Shown one piece after another: positions 51,357 to 60,997 of a stretch of 64,000 nt of DNA. The position numbers were made by a program, and so were the translations under genes. Under the pieces are notes generated by a model. The model was not told the origin of the DNA. It saw nothing but the letters and a program-made list of their open reading frames with translations, and searched no databases. Positions within the stretch are counted from its first letter, which is position 1. Each line of letters begins with the position of its first letter. This stretch comes from Hoeflea_A sp965228785 (GTDB lineage Bacteria; Pseudomonadota; Alphaproteobacteria; Rhizobiales; Rhizobiaceae). Where the stretch lies: contig CBDDIF010000002.1 of NCBI GenBank assembly GCA_965228785.1, positions 1,488,001 through 1,552,000 of the forward strand. The letters are read 5' to 3'.

Positions 51357-52961
51357 ATGAGCAATCCAGATACAGACGCCATTCTGGCGGCCATCTTGGA
51401 GGCTGCGCGAAAGAAACGCCTGAACCGCCGCGGATTCATGGAAGGCGCGCTTGCAACCGGTGCAACTGTCGCTGCGGCTTCAACGCTGTGGTCGACGGAT
51501 GTCGCTGCACAGACCCCCAAAAAGGGCGGCACATTCCGTGTCGGCGTGCATGACGGCAACACGGCCGACAGCCTTGACCCGGGCACGACGGAAAGTGTCT
51601 ACATGATCCAGCTGTCGCACGCCAGCCGCAGCTATCTGACTGAGATCACAAACACCAACGAACTCGGCCCCGACGTCGCCATGAGCTGGGAGGCAACTCC
51701 GGATGCCACGGAATGGCGGTTCAAGATCGCGCCGGGTATCACCTTCCACAGCGGCAAGGCACTGTCGGTTGAAGATGTCGTCGCTTCGCTGAATTTCCAC
51801 AGGGGCGAAGAAACCACCTCGGCCGCCAAGGCGCTGCTGACGGACGTTAGCGACATTACCACTGAAGGCAATGATACCGTCGTCATCAAGCTTTCCTCCG
51901 GTAATGCCGACCTTCCGTACCTTCTGTCTGACTATCACCTTGTCATCCTGCCGGCGAAAGGCGACAGCATCGACTGGCAGAGCGGCGACGGCACCGGCCC
52001 TTACAAGATCGTCAACCATGAGCCAGGCGTTCGCTCCGAGTTTGTGAAGCACGACGGATGGCACCGTGAAGGTGCCTATTTCGACTCAGTCACAATGCTG
52101 GCGCTGAACGACGCAAATGCCCGCCAGACCGCCTTGATCACAGGCGATATCGACGCCATCACCGACGTCGACCTCAAAACTGTCGGACTGCTGCAGCGGG
52201 CACCTGGCATCAAGATTGATGATGTGCCCAGCGGGTCGCATGTAACACTGCCCATGTTTTGCGATCAGGCGCCTTTCGACAATGTCGACGTTCGTCTCGC
52301 TCTGAAGTATGCCATCAACCGTGAAGAGATCATCGAAAAAATCCTCTTCGGCTACGGCAGCATCGGCAACGACCACCCGATTGCCCCGTCCTTGCCCTAC
52401 TGGGCGGATCTGGAGCAGCGTCAGTACGACCCGGACAAAGCCAAGTTCCACATGGAGAAGTCCGGCTTGGGTACTATCGACGTCAATCTATCGGCTGCCG
52501 ACAGTGTGATGAGCGGTGCCGTCGACATGTGTGTTCTGTACGCAGAACACGCCAGGTCTGCCGGCATCAATATCAATGTCGTGCGCGAACCGGCAGACGG
52601 CTACTGGTCAAATGTCTGGCTGGTCAAACCGTTCATCTTCGTCCAGTGGGGCGCCCGGCCAACGCCAGACGTCATGTTCTCGCTGGCTTACAAGGACGAT
52701 GCCGCCTGGAACGAAAGCCACTGGAGGAACCCGCGCTTCAACGAGCTGTTGCTGGCTGCCAAAGCCGAGCTTGACGACGCCAAACGCGGCGACATGTACC
52801 AGGAAATGCAGTTGCTCTGCCGCGACGACGGCGGCACGATCGTTCCATTCTTCCGTAACCGCACGATGGCACGGCGCGACAACGTCATGCATGGCGAGTT
52901 CATTGCGTCCAACTGGGAGTTGGACGGCGCCCGCGCCTACCAGCGCTGGTGGTTCGGTTAA
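51357..52961 (+). CDS. Tat-exported ABC substrate-binding protein, peptide family 5
   Basis: 534 residues. The N-terminus carries a twin-arginine signal (NRRGFMEGALATGATVAAAS) cleaved near AAQ, so the protein is folded before export. SBP_bac_5 marks are VRLALKYAINREEIIEKILFGYG near 312 and GTGPYKIVNHEPGVRSEFVKHD near 208. The matching permeases and ATPase are on the opposite strand, converging on it. No permease is cotranscribed with it. Confidence 0.92.
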   Translation: MSNPDTDAILAAILEAARKKRLNRRGFMEGALATGATVAAASTLWSTDVAAQTPKKGGTFRVGVHDGNTADSLDPGTTESVYMIQLSHASRSYLTEITNTNELGPDVAMSWEATPDATEWRFKIAPGITFHSGKALSVEDVVASLNFHRGEETTSAAKALLTDVSDITTEGNDTVVIKLSSGNADLPYLLSDYHLVILPAKGDSIDWQSGDGTGPYKIVNHEPGVRSEFVKHDGWHREGAYFDSVTMLALNDANARQTALITGDIDAITDVDLKTVGLLQRAPGIKIDDVPSGSHVTLPMFCDQAPFDNVDVRLALKYAINREEIIEKILFGYGSIGNDHPIAPSLPYWADLEQRQYDPDKAKFHMEKSGLGTIDVNLSAADSVMSGAVDMCVLYAEHARSAGININVVREPADGYWSNVWLVKPFIFVQWGARPTPDVMFSLAYKDDAAWNESHWRNPRFNELLLAAKAELDDAKRGDMYQEMQLLCRDDGGTIVPFFRNRTMARRDNVMHGEFIASNWELDGARAYQRWWFG

Positions 52962-52972
52962 TCAAAAAGATA

Positions 52973-52995
52973 CCCCGGACCCAGTGGGTCCGGGG
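52973..52995. terminator. hairpin terminator, probably for the minus-strand ABC genes
   Basis: Perfect ten-pair hairpin CCCCGGACCC-AGT-GGGTCCGGGG. On the minus strand it is followed within a few bases by TATCTTTTTG, a U-tract, so it would end the fused-ATPase transcript; on plus it follows the binding-protein stop. Confidence 0.8.
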
Positions 52996-53012
52996 TGTTC
53001 GACTTTCAAAAG

Positions 53013-53047
53013 ACCCGGCGGTTGGCGCAAGCCCCGCCGGGTTTTTC
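53013..53047 (+). terminator. rho-independent terminator of the binding-protein gene
   Basis: ACCCGGCGG pairs with CCGCCGGGT around a 12-base loop and is followed by TTTTCTT on the plus strand. With the previous hairpin it separates the two converging transcripts. Confidence 0.85.
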
Positions 53048-54700
53048 TTACTTCTCGTTGGCTGCTTCGCCGACGTTTTCGACGCCGCGCTCTTCCAAGA
53101 GCTTGCTGAGCCAGTCCGGATCCATCTCCGGTACGGATGACAGCAGGAGGTCCGTGTATTCGTGATGCGGCGGTTTGAACATTTCGTTCTTGGGACCCAT
53201 TTCGACCACCTTGCCCTCTTTCATGACGACCACCACGTCAGCGATCGAACGCACGGTCGCCAGATCATGGGTGATGAACATGTAGGCCAGATTCAGGTCC
53301 TTTTGCAGTCGGTCGAGCAATCGAAGAATACCCTCGGCGACCAACTGATCGAGCGCACTGGTCACCTCGTCGCAGATGATGAAACTCGGCTCCGCGGCCA
53401 GCGCACGGGCGATGCCGACGCGCTGCTTCTGTCCGCCGGACAGCTCTGAGGGCAGCCTGTGATAGTAGAGCGATGGCTCCAGTTCGATCTGGTCGAGCAA
53501 CTGATCGACCCGCTTTTTCAGGTCGGCACCGCGCAGGCCACCGTAGAATTGTGCCGGCCGGCCGATGATTTCGCCTATCGATTTTTTCGGGTTCAGTGCG
53601 GTGTCAGCCATCTGGTAGATCATCTGCGCGTGGCGCAGTTGATCCTTGGTGCGGTCCTGGTAACGCCTTGGCATGGCTTTGCCCTCGAAGAGGATATCGC
53701 CATGGGTGGGCGGCAACAGCCCGGTGATGCAGCGGGCCGTGGTGGATTTGCCGGATCCGGATTCGCCGACGACGGCGACGGTCTGACCGCGATAAATGTC
53801 GAAGGACACGCCATCGAGTACCTGCACCGGTCCATAGGAGGCGGAAACGCCCTTGACCGATATCAGCGGCGTTTCGTTCTTCGGCGGCTCCGGTTTCTGA
53901 TCACGCTGGAAACTCCGCACCGCCCAAAGAGACTTCGTATAGTCTTCCGATGGGTCGGACAGCATCTTGCGCGTGTCGGCTTCTTCGACCTCATCGCCCT
54001 TGAGCAGCACCTTGATACGGTCGGCCATCTGCGCCACGACCGCCAAATCGTGGGTGATATAGAGCGCTGCCGTATCGAACTGATCGACGATGTCCCGGAT
54101 CGCGGCGAGCACCTCGATCTGGGTTGTCACATCAAGCGCCGTCGTGGGCTCGTCAAAGATGATCAGGTCCGGGCGGCAGCTCATTGCCATGGCTGTCATC
54201 GCACGCTGCAACTGACCGCCGGAGACCTGGTGAGGATAGCGGAAGCCAATTTCCTCCGGATTGGGTAGCCGCAGCCGGCGATAGAGCTCGATGGCGTCGG
54301 CTTGGCTCTCCGCCTTGGTGTTGATCTTGTGCAGCAAAGCCGATTCGGTGTGTTGGTCGATCAGCTTGTGGGCCGGATTAAAAGACGCCGCCGCCGACTG
54401 GGCCACGTAGGCGATGCGCGAGCCGCGCAACACCCGCCGCTCGGCCCTGGTTGCCGTCGTCAGATCCATGCCGTCAAACAGCACCGTTCCGTTGGAAATC
54501 CGACACCCGTCTCGGGTGAAGCCCATCGCTGCCAGTCCGATGGTGGACTTGCCGGCGCCGGACTCGCCGATGAGGCCCATCACCTCGCCGCGATGCAGGG
54601 TGAGATCGACTCCGTGTACAATCTCGATCCACTGCTCGTCGGAATAGCCCTCGATCTTGAGGTCCTTGATTTCGAGCAGGACACTTTTTTCTTTGGCCAT
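53048..54700 (-). CDS. fused double ATPase of a peptide-type ABC transporter (DppD-DppF)
   Basis: 550 residues holding two complete ATPase domains. First: Walker A GESGAGKSTIG near 43, signature QVSGGQLQRAMTAMAM, Walker B LIIFDEPTTALDVT. Second: Walker A GESGSGKSTTAR near 320, signature ELSGGQKQRVGIARAL, Walker B FIICDEVTSALDQ. A fused arrangement replaces the two separate ATPases seen in the neighbouring operon. Last gene of the permease-permease-ATPase operon, 3 bases after the DppC-type gene. Confidence 0.94.
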   Translation of the reverse strand: MAKEKSVLLEIKDLKIEGYSDEQWIEIVHGVDLTLHRGEVMGLIGESGAGKSTIGLAAMGFTRDGCRISNGTVLFDGMDLTTATRAERRVLRGSRIAYVAQSAAASFNPAHKLIDQHTESALLHKINTKAESQADAIELYRRLRLPNPEEIGFRYPHQVSGGQLQRAMTAMAMSCRPDLIIFDEPTTALDVTTQIEVLAAIRDIVDQFDTAALYITHDLAVVAQMADRIKVLLKGDEVEEADTRKMLSDPSEDYTKSLWAVRSFQRDQKPEPPKNETPLISVKGVSASYGPVQVLDGVSFDIYRGQTVAVVGESGSGKSTTARCITGLLPPTHGDILFEGKAMPRRYQDRTKDQLRHAQMIYQMADTALNPKKSIGEIIGRPAQFYGGLRGADLKKRVDQLLDQIELEPSLYYHRLPSELSGGQKQRVGIARALAAEPSFIICDEVTSALDQLVAEGILRLLDRLQKDLNLAYMFITHDLATVRSIADVVVVMKEGKVVEMGPKNEMFKPPHHEYTDLLLSSVPEMDPDWLSKLLEERGVENVGEAANEK

Positions 54701-54703
54701 GGT

Positions 54704-55765
54704 CTATTCCTTCAATCCGGACGAAATGTGCAGCATCCAGTCAACAACGAAGTTGACGGCGACTGTCAGCAACGCAATAGCGGCGGCGGGGATCAGCGGC
54801 GTGACCTCGCCGAAGGAGATCAGCGTGGCGTTCTCACGCACCATCGACCCCCAGTCAGCTGTGGGCGGCTGGATCCCCAGACCCAGGAAGGACAGTGCCG
54901 AGATGGCCAGGAACACGAAGCAGAAGCGCAGGCCGAACTCGGCCGCCAGTGGCGCCGTGATATTGGGCAATACTTCCCTGGTGATCAGGTACCAGGTCGA
55001 TTCACCGCGCAGGCGAGCCGCCTCGATATAGTCCATGACGACGATATTGCCAGCCACAGCCCGCACAAGGCGGAAGATCAGGGGCGAATAGAGCAACGCA
55101 ATAACCAGGGTGAGGTTGATCACGCTGGTGCCAACAATGGTCAGGAGCAGCAGGGCGAAGATCAACTGTGGGATAGCCATCAGCGTGTCGACGACGCGGC
55201 CGAGAACCTGATCCACCCAACCACCCAACTGAGCCGCAACGAGACCGGCAATCGTGCCGACCACGAAAGCGATCACAGTGGTCATCAGCGCGATGCCAAC
55301 GGTATTGCGAGCGCCATAGATCAGCCGGCTGAACAGGTCGCGTCCGAGCTGATCGCCGCCGAGCAGCATCACATCGTCCGGGGGCGCAAAGGAACTGCCG
55401 ACGACCTCGGCCTCGCCGAAAGGAGCGATCACCGGCGCAAACACGGCGGCGATGATATAGGCAATGATCACCAGCAAACCGAATGCCGCGGTCAGTGGAG
55501 CAGTTCGCATCAGCTTGGCGCCGTTAGGTGGCAGCAGCTGGATGAGGCTTTCGCGGAAGCTGTAGGCAAGACCACCCGCCGCCGCCAGAAGGGCGACACC
55601 GATAGTGATGTTGACGAGCACCTCGGCGCCCCCGAGCAGACCGGATATCAGCGACACGCAGAGCAGCGTGAACAGCAGCAACAGCGGCGTGCGGGCCTGG
55701 TAGTAGCCCGCCACGCAACAGGCGACGATGAGAAATGCATAGTAGATGATAACAAAGGTAAGCAT
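54704..55765 (-). CDS. peptide-type ABC permease, DppC family, with extra N-terminal membrane domain
   Basis: 353 residues, about 60-80 more than usual. Residues 1-70 add three hydrophobic segments before the normal domain, which begins near 90 (TAAFGLLVIIAYIIAAVFAPVIAPFG). DppC marks follow: GGDQLGRDLFSRLIYGARNTVGI and the EAA loop ARLRGESTWYLITREVLPNITAPLAAEFG. The extension has no recognised function; a start further in would remove it, but the frame and the 10-base gap to the upstream gene favour the long form. Confidence 0.9.
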   Translation of the reverse strand: MLTFVIIYYAFLIVACCVAGYYQARTPLLLLFTLLCVSLISGLLGGAEVLVNITIGVALLAAAGGLAYSFRESLIQLLPPNGAKLMRTAPLTAAFGLLVIIAYIIAAVFAPVIAPFGEAEVVGSSFAPPDDVMLLGGDQLGRDLFSRLIYGARNTVGIALMTTVIAFVVGTIAGLVAAQLGGWVDQVLGRVVDTLMAIPQLIFALLLLTIVGTSVINLTLVIALLYSPLIFRLVRAVAGNIVVMDYIEAARLRGESTWYLITREVLPNITAPLAAEFGLRFCFVFLAISALSFLGLGIQPPTADWGSMVRENATLISFGEVTPLIPAAAIALLTVAVNFVVDWMLHISSGLKE

Positions 55766-55775
55766 TATCCGATCC

Positions 55776-56732
55776 TCACTTGGGGTGCCGCAGGCGCGGG
55801 TTGGACAGAATTGCGCCTACATCCGCTATCAGATTCAGCAGGATGAAGGTGGCAGCGAAGATCAGGCAGCAGGCCTGGACGACCGGGAAGTCGCGTTTGG
55901 TAACGCTGTCGACAAGCAACTGACCGACACCCGGATAAACAAAGACCACCTCGACGAGCACCACGCCTGTGATCAGGTACGCGACGTTGAGTGCGACGAC
56001 GTTGATGATCGGCGCCAAGGCGTTGGGCAGTGCGTGGCGGGTAATTACCTTGGAGTTGGGAACCCCCTTCAATCGGGCCATCTCGATGTAAGGCGATGCC
56101 AGCAGGTTAATGATCGCCGCACGGGTCATGCGCATCATGTAGGCCGTAACCACCATGGCGAGCGTTAGGGCCGGCAGCATGGTTCGGTAGAGCCGTTCCC
56201 CGAATTCCATATCGGGCGTGACGTTGGAGATTGCCGGAAAGATCTGGTTCTGGACCGCGAAGAACACGATGAGGATATAGCCGAGGAAAAACTCCGGCGA
56301 GGATATCGACACGAGGCTGAGTGCGTTGGCGACGCGATCGAAAACCGAGTTGCGATAGAGAGCGGCCAGAACACCGAGGCCGATGGCCAGCGGCACGGAT
56401 ATAGCAGCGGCAACAAGAGCCAGCCACAAGGTGTTGGCGAAGCGCGGCCCCAGTTGTTCGGCGACCGATCGTTTGTTGGCCAACGAGACGCCAAAGTCTC
56501 CCTGTACGGCCCCGCCTAGCCAGTCGAGATATCGGGTGTAGACGGGCCTGTTCAGCCCCAGTTCTTCCCGCAGCGCAGCCACAGTCTCCTCAGTCGCCGA
56601 TTGCCCCAAAATCTGCTGGGCAACGTCCCCGGGCAGCAATTCAACGGCCCCGAAAATAATGACTGACACCACAAGCAGTGTCACCAGACCAAGCAATAGC
56701 CGTCTGCCTATAAGCGGCAATACGCCTCCCAT
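55776..56732 (-). CDS. peptide-type ABC permease, DppB family
   Basis: 318 residues: LIGRRLLLGLVTLLVVSVIIFGAVELLPGDVAQQILGQSAT at the N-terminus, six membrane segments and the EAA loop ARLKGVPNSKVITRHALPNALAPIINVVAL. First gene of the second peptide-type ABC operon. It partners with the extended DppC-type permease and, presumably, with the Tat-exported binding protein on the other strand. Confidence 0.93.
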   Translation of the reverse strand: MGGVLPLIGRRLLLGLVTLLVVSVIIFGAVELLPGDVAQQILGQSATEETVAALREELGLNRPVYTRYLDWLGGAVQGDFGVSLANKRSVAEQLGPRFANTLWLALVAAAISVPLAIGLGVLAALYRNSVFDRVANALSLVSISSPEFFLGYILIVFFAVQNQIFPAISNVTPDMEFGERLYRTMLPALTLAMVVTAYMMRMTRAAIINLLASPYIEMARLKGVPNSKVITRHALPNALAPIINVVALNVAYLITGVVLVEVVFVYPGVGQLLVDSVTKRDFPVVQACCLIFAATFILLNLIADVGAILSNPRLRHPK

Positions 56733-57019
56733 GATCCCCTCCTGGTTGATTGGTCATCGGCCGTGCCGATGGACCAAGTGCTTATTCTTACTGGGATGTT
56801 CGCAACTGGGACGGTGCCAAGTCAACCAAAAACACCTGCCGGTACATGGCCAGTTTTCCTCCCCGACCTCGAGCCTCGAGCCTCCCATGTGACAAAAACC
56901 TAACAGGTTGAGGCGCTTGGCAACGACCCGCCGTGCGACATTTCCTTGCCGCATTTGGACACAACATGCCGTATTTGAGACATTCGCGGGATAAGTCTCG
57001 ACCGTCTTGCCTAGCCGGC

Positions 57020-58018
57020 TCAATGCCGACGCAGTCTTTCACTCGGGGACTGGCCGAAGGTCCGGCGGTAATCGACCGAAAATCGCCCGAGATGGGTGAA
57101 ACCCCAATCGTAGGCAATATCGGCAACGCTGACACCGGGTTGGGCGCGCATCAAATCATAGTTTGCCCCAAGCAGCCGTTCGGCGCGAACGTACTGGAGC
57201 GGGGTCATATCACAGGCCGCTCGGAATCCCAGCTGAAGACAACGCGGCGTCACGCCGGCAGCCTGGGCGATTTGCGCGATGGTTATCGGTCGGCGCAAAT
57301 TGTCCTGGATGAACCGCTGGGCGCGTTTGACGTGCGCTGGCGCAACTCGTCCCGGATCGTTCTCGAGGTAATGGCTGATATTGGACGGTTGCCGGAGACA
57401 AAACGCCTCGATCAGTTCCTCCTCGACCAGTCTCTGTGACAGGTCATTGCCGGATGCGAACAAGCGGTCATCATCGGCCGCGCGCACGACGGCGCGCACC
57501 CGCCGCCACCAATGGCGCATTTCCGGACGTTCGAAGGCGATACGCGGTTCGAACTCCACCGGTCCAGGCAGCCTCCGCCCAACCAGTTGTTCGGCGGCGG
57601 CCTGCAACGCATCGCGATCGATCTGCAGCAGGAGCTTCTCGCAACCGGCATACCAGCGCATGGTTGTATAGGAGTCCGGGTTGAGCACGCTGGGCGTAGC
57701 GGTCGTCGCACAGACATCGGTTCGACCGTTGCGAACCCATGCTTCGCCCCTGACCGGAATCTGGATGAGGTAGAAGGAGCCGAGCTCACCAGGCTCGATT
57801 TCCACGTCAGCGCCGTAACGAATGTAGTTGAGAGACATTCCGATGCCGGGCGCATGATGATGGCAAGCGTCGAAGCGGTCCTCACGATTGACCCGTTCGA
57901 GCCTATGGCGGCAGAACTTGCTTGCCACAAATTCCCGCGCCTCATCCAGTTCGGAACTTCGAAACAGGCGATGGCGTCGAAGCGGTGCCGCCGTTTCTGG
58001 TCGTGCTCCATTGCTCAT
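57020..58018 (-). CDS. AraC family transcriptional regulator
   Basis: 332 residues. The C-terminal AraC domain has two HTH motifs (ITIAQIAQAAGVTPRCLQLGFRAACDMTPLQYVRAERL and VSVADIAYDWGFTHLGRFSVDYRRTFGQSP). The N-terminal 190 residues resemble the AraC-binding-like domain of aromatic-pathway regulators such as XylS/BenR-like proteins. Divergent from the cupin-monooxygenase pair, which it probably controls. Confidence 0.92.
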   Translation of the reverse strand: MSNGARPETAAPLRRHRLFRSSELDEAREFVASKFCRHRLERVNREDRFDACHHHAPGIGMSLNYIRYGADVEIEPGELGSFYLIQIPVRGEAWVRNGRTDVCATTATPSVLNPDSYTTMRWYAGCEKLLLQIDRDALQAAAEQLVGRRLPGPVEFEPRIAFERPEMRHWWRRVRAVVRAADDDRLFASGNDLSQRLVEEELIEAFCLRQPSNISHYLENDPGRVAPAHVKRAQRFIQDNLRRPITIAQIAQAAGVTPRCLQLGFRAACDMTPLQYVRAERLLGANYDLMRAQPGVSVADIAYDWGFTHLGRFSVDYRRTFGQSPSERLRRH

Positions 58019-58166
58019 CGGGCAAGTATTCTCCAGTCGGCGGTCTGAATCAAATCTTTGCGGTCACCGGACGACCGACCATCACTTTATTTTCGTTTTT
58101 TGGATAAGGGGCCGGACCGTGAGCCGCGTATCGTTGTTGCTAACCGTCAAAAAGGGGAATGCAACC

Positions 58167-58613
58167 ATGACAAACACTGCCGGAGTAACCGCCGCAGCCT
58201 ATGGGCTTGAAGGGACAAGTTGGAACGTTGTCGGGCACACCTACACGCCCAAAATGCACAGTGAAAATGCCTTCGTATGGCATGCGGTGATCCCGGCCGA
58301 CACATTCGTGCCGCCGCATATCCACCCCACTCAGGATGAGTGGATTACCATGCTCGACGGCAATCTCGAGATTGAGTTCGGCGATGCCGTGCACAAAGCC
58401 GGCCCCGGCGACACGATCCGCATGCCGATGGGCTTGGCGCACGGGATCTTCAACCGGTCCGGAGCAACGGCGACCTGCGTGTTCGGGGTCGCCCCGTCGC
58501 GAAAACTGTTCGCGCTATTCGGCGCCCTGGACGGTGTGACCGACCCGGAAGAGCTGGTCCGCCTATCGGCCATGCACGAGGTGGATTTTCTTCCGCCGCC
58601 GGACGCAGCCTGA
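58167..58613 (+). CDS. cupin domain protein
   Basis: 148 residues forming a single cupin barrel. Motif 1 is VPPHIHPTQDEWITMLDGNLEIEFG (His, His and Glu metal ligands) and motif 2 is GPGDTIRMPMGLAHGIFNRSG (His). AGGGGA precedes ATG 58167. A dioxygenase or isomerase-like role is possible. It is immediately followed by a flavin monooxygenase, with a 23-base gap, suggesting shared metabolism under the AraC regulator. Confidence 0.88.
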   Translation: MTNTAGVTAAAYGLEGTSWNVVGHTYTPKMHSENAFVWHAVIPADTFVPPHIHPTQDEWITMLDGNLEIEFGDAVHKAGPGDTIRMPMGLAHGIFNRSGATATCVFGVAPSRKLFALFGALDGVTDPEELVRLSAMHEVDFLPPPDAA

Positions 58614-58636
58614 GAATTCGGTTCCGAGGACCCATC

Positions 58637-60124
58637 ATGACGAAGAAGAAAAAGGTCGCCGTTGTCGGCGGCGGCGTCAGCGGATTGGCCGCGGCAAAGG
58701 CGTTCAAGGAACGTGGGCACGATGTTCACGGGATCGAACGCAGCCACGATTTCGGTGGGGTGTGGGAACTGTCTCGCTCCTATCCGGATGTGCAGACACA
58801 GTCTCCGAAGGATCTTTACCGCTTTTCGGACCACCCTATGCCGGCCGAGTATCCGGAATGGCCCAAGGGGCCACAGGTTCACGCTTATCTGCACTCCTAC
58901 GCGCAAAAGCATGATTTGAAAGACAATTTTCGCCTCAATACCAATGTTCGCTCGATGGATCGGCGCGCCGACGGCCAACCCGGCTGGACGCTGACCCTTG
59001 AGGCTGGCGGTGAAACGACGACGGAGGATTTCGATTTCGTTGCCGTTTGTACCGGCCAGTTCTCGGACAAGAACACCATCACGCACCCGGGCCAGGACGA
59101 CTTTGTCGCAGCTGGCGGACAGGTGATGCACTCTTCGGAATACACCGATCCAAGTATCGTCCGCGGCAAGCGTGTCGTCGTGCTCGGTGGCTCGAAATCA
59201 GCGACCGACATCGCGGTGAATGCGGCCAATAACGGCGCCAAGGCGGTCAACCTTGTCTATCGAGAGCCAGTCTGGCGCGTGCCCTATTTTGTTGGCGGCA
59301 TCAACTTCAAGAGGCTGCTCTACATGCGGGCGCAGGAGCAGCAGTTCAACAGTTGGGGACGGAACTGGGCTCAAAGAACCGTGGCGGCGGTCTTCAAGCC
59401 AATTGTCTGGGCCAATTTTCGCGGCCTCGAGACCATGCTGAAACTGCAACTCGGCCTGAAAAAATGGGACATGGTTCCGGATGTGCCGATCGAAAAGGAT
59501 GTGTCCTGTTCCATTCCCATCGTTACATCGGGCCTGTTCGAATCCTTCAAGGATGGGTCCGTCGAACCAATTCGCGGAACATTCGAACGCTACGAGGGTG
59601 GTGAGGTTGTGCTGACCAACGGCGACAAGGTCGGCTGCGATATTGCCATTCTTGGCGTCGGCTGGAAGCTCGGTGTGCCATATCTGGCCAAGGACTATCT
59701 CGACAGGCTGATCGAAGCGGATGGCCAGTATCGGGTCTATCGGCTTTCGGTGAATCCGGACCTGCCAGATATGGGCTTTGTCGGCTTCAACTCAAGTTTC
59801 TGTTCCGTGCTGTCGTCGGAAATGATCGCCAACTGGCTGGTCCGCTATGCCGACGGCCAGCTGGCAAACCAGCCGAGTGACCAGGAGATGCGCGACAATA
59901 TAGACAACATGCTTGACTGGAAGCGCCGTGAGCGACCGGCGGCCAAGGTTTATGGCGGCCTTTGTTCAGCGCCGTTCCACTTCAAGCATTTCGACGAGCT
60001 GCTGGCGGATATCGGAGCCCGCAAACGCAAGCGGACCAACCCGTTGGCCGAGCAGTTCTCCTATCCGAATGCCGATGCCTATGGCAGCTACCTGGCATCA
60101 GCGCCGCAATACCGGGCCGGTTAG
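58637..60124 (+). CDS. flavin-containing monooxygenase (FMO/Baeyer-Villiger type)
   Basis: 495 residues. The FAD Rossmann motif KVAVVGGGVSGLAAAKAF is at the start and the NADPH Rossmann motif RVVVLGGSKSATDIAVNAA near 180. Between them VMHSSEYTDPS corresponds to the FMO/BVMO linker. It would oxygenate a soft nucleophile or a ketone using NADPH and O2. The C-terminal 100 residues lack the usual BVMO continuation, so FMO is slightly favoured. Cotranscribed with the cupin gene. Confidence 0.85.
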   Translation: MTKKKKVAVVGGGVSGLAAAKAFKERGHDVHGIERSHDFGGVWELSRSYPDVQTQSPKDLYRFSDHPMPAEYPEWPKGPQVHAYLHSYAQKHDLKDNFRLNTNVRSMDRRADGQPGWTLTLEAGGETTTEDFDFVAVCTGQFSDKNTITHPGQDDFVAAGGQVMHSSEYTDPSIVRGKRVVVLGGSKSATDIAVNAANNGAKAVNLVYREPVWRVPYFVGGINFKRLLYMRAQEQQFNSWGRNWAQRTVAAVFKPIVWANFRGLETMLKLQLGLKKWDMVPDVPIEKDVSCSIPIVTSGLFESFKDGSVEPIRGTFERYEGGEVVLTNGDKVGCDIAILGVGWKLGVPYLAKDYLDRLIEADGQYRVYRLSVNPDLPDMGFVGFNSSFCSVLSSEMIANWLVRYADGQLANQPSDQEMRDNIDNMLDWKRRERPAAKVYGGLCSAPFHFKHFDELLADIGARKRKRTNPLAEQFSYPNADAYGSYLASAPQYRAG

Positions 60125-60133
60125 AGCGCAGTC

Positions 60134-60982
60134 CTATCCGACGCGGTAGATGTCGAGCGCATTCTGGCCGGCAATCTTCGCAGCTTCGTCCTGCGAAAAA
60201 CCGGCCAAAATCTTATCGGTTACGGAAAGCCAGTCAGGCAGGCCGTTGGCCATATCCACCACCGGCCAGTCGCTGCCCCAGACCATGCGGTTAGGTCCGA
60301 AGACGTCAAGCACGTGGTCGACATAGGGGCGGATCGCCTCAAGGGTCGCCTCTCCCGGTGAACAATACGCCAGAATGCCCGACAGTTTGCACGAAACGTT
60401 CGGCAAAGCCGCGAGATCGCGCATGTGATCGCGCCAGGGATCGAGACCGCCACCTGCGATGTCAGGTACGCCGCAATGGTCGAGGATCAGGCGCGTGTTG
60501 TCGCAGGCCTTGGCGAGCTCCACCGCCAGCGGCAATTGCCGTGCCAGAAAGCACAGGTCGAAGGTTTTGCCGCGATCACCGATCTTGCGGACATTGGCGC
60601 GAAACGCATCTGTCTGCGAGAGATCATCCGGCACCACATGCAGAATCCGGCGAAAGCCAACGACATTCAGGGATCCGCATTCATCCAGCCAGGCGTCGAA
60701 GCCGTCACCCGATTCCGGGCGGCATGACGCGATAAGGCCTAAAATGCGGTTGTCAGGCCGTTGGGCGAGTTCGGCAACGTAGCGGGCTTCCGCCTGATAG
60801 TCGGCATCGTCGACGCCGGTCTCCATAAACAGGGTACCGCTGACGGCATCGCGACCGGCAAGGCCCTGATAGTCCTCAAGCGTGAAAGCCCGGTTGGCAA
60901 GGACCGGAATGTCGTCCGTCCAGCCATAGCCGGCGGCGTCCCGATAGACCAGATGCTGGTGGGTATCGATAAGCGCGACCAT
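60134..60982 (-). CDS. amidohydrolase family protein, sugar lactonase-like (COG3618 type)
   Basis: 282 residues of a metal-dependent TIM-barrel hydrolase. IDTHQHLVYRDAAGYGW has the N-terminal HxH, LILDHCGVPDIAGGG the mid His, and RMVWGSDWPVVDM the C-terminal Asp. This family includes L-fuconolactone/L-rhamnonolactone hydrolases and 2-pyrone-4,6-dicarboxylate lactonase. With the SDR, UxaA-type enzyme and dehydratase next to it, a sugar lactonase is the favoured role. Confidence 0.82.
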   Translation of the reverse strand: MVALIDTHQHLVYRDAAGYGWTDDIPVLANRAFTLEDYQGLAGRDAVSGTLFMETGVDDADYQAEARYVAELAQRPDNRILGLIASCRPESGDGFDAWLDECGSLNVVGFRRILHVVPDDLSQTDAFRANVRKIGDRGKTFDLCFLARQLPLAVELAKACDNTRLILDHCGVPDIAGGGLDPWRDHMRDLAALPNVSCKLSGILAYCSPGEATLEAIRPYVDHVLDVFGPNRMVWGSDWPVVDMANGLPDWLSVTDKILAGFSQDEAAKIAGQNALDIYRVG

Positions 60983-60997
60983 GATTTCCTCCTCGGG

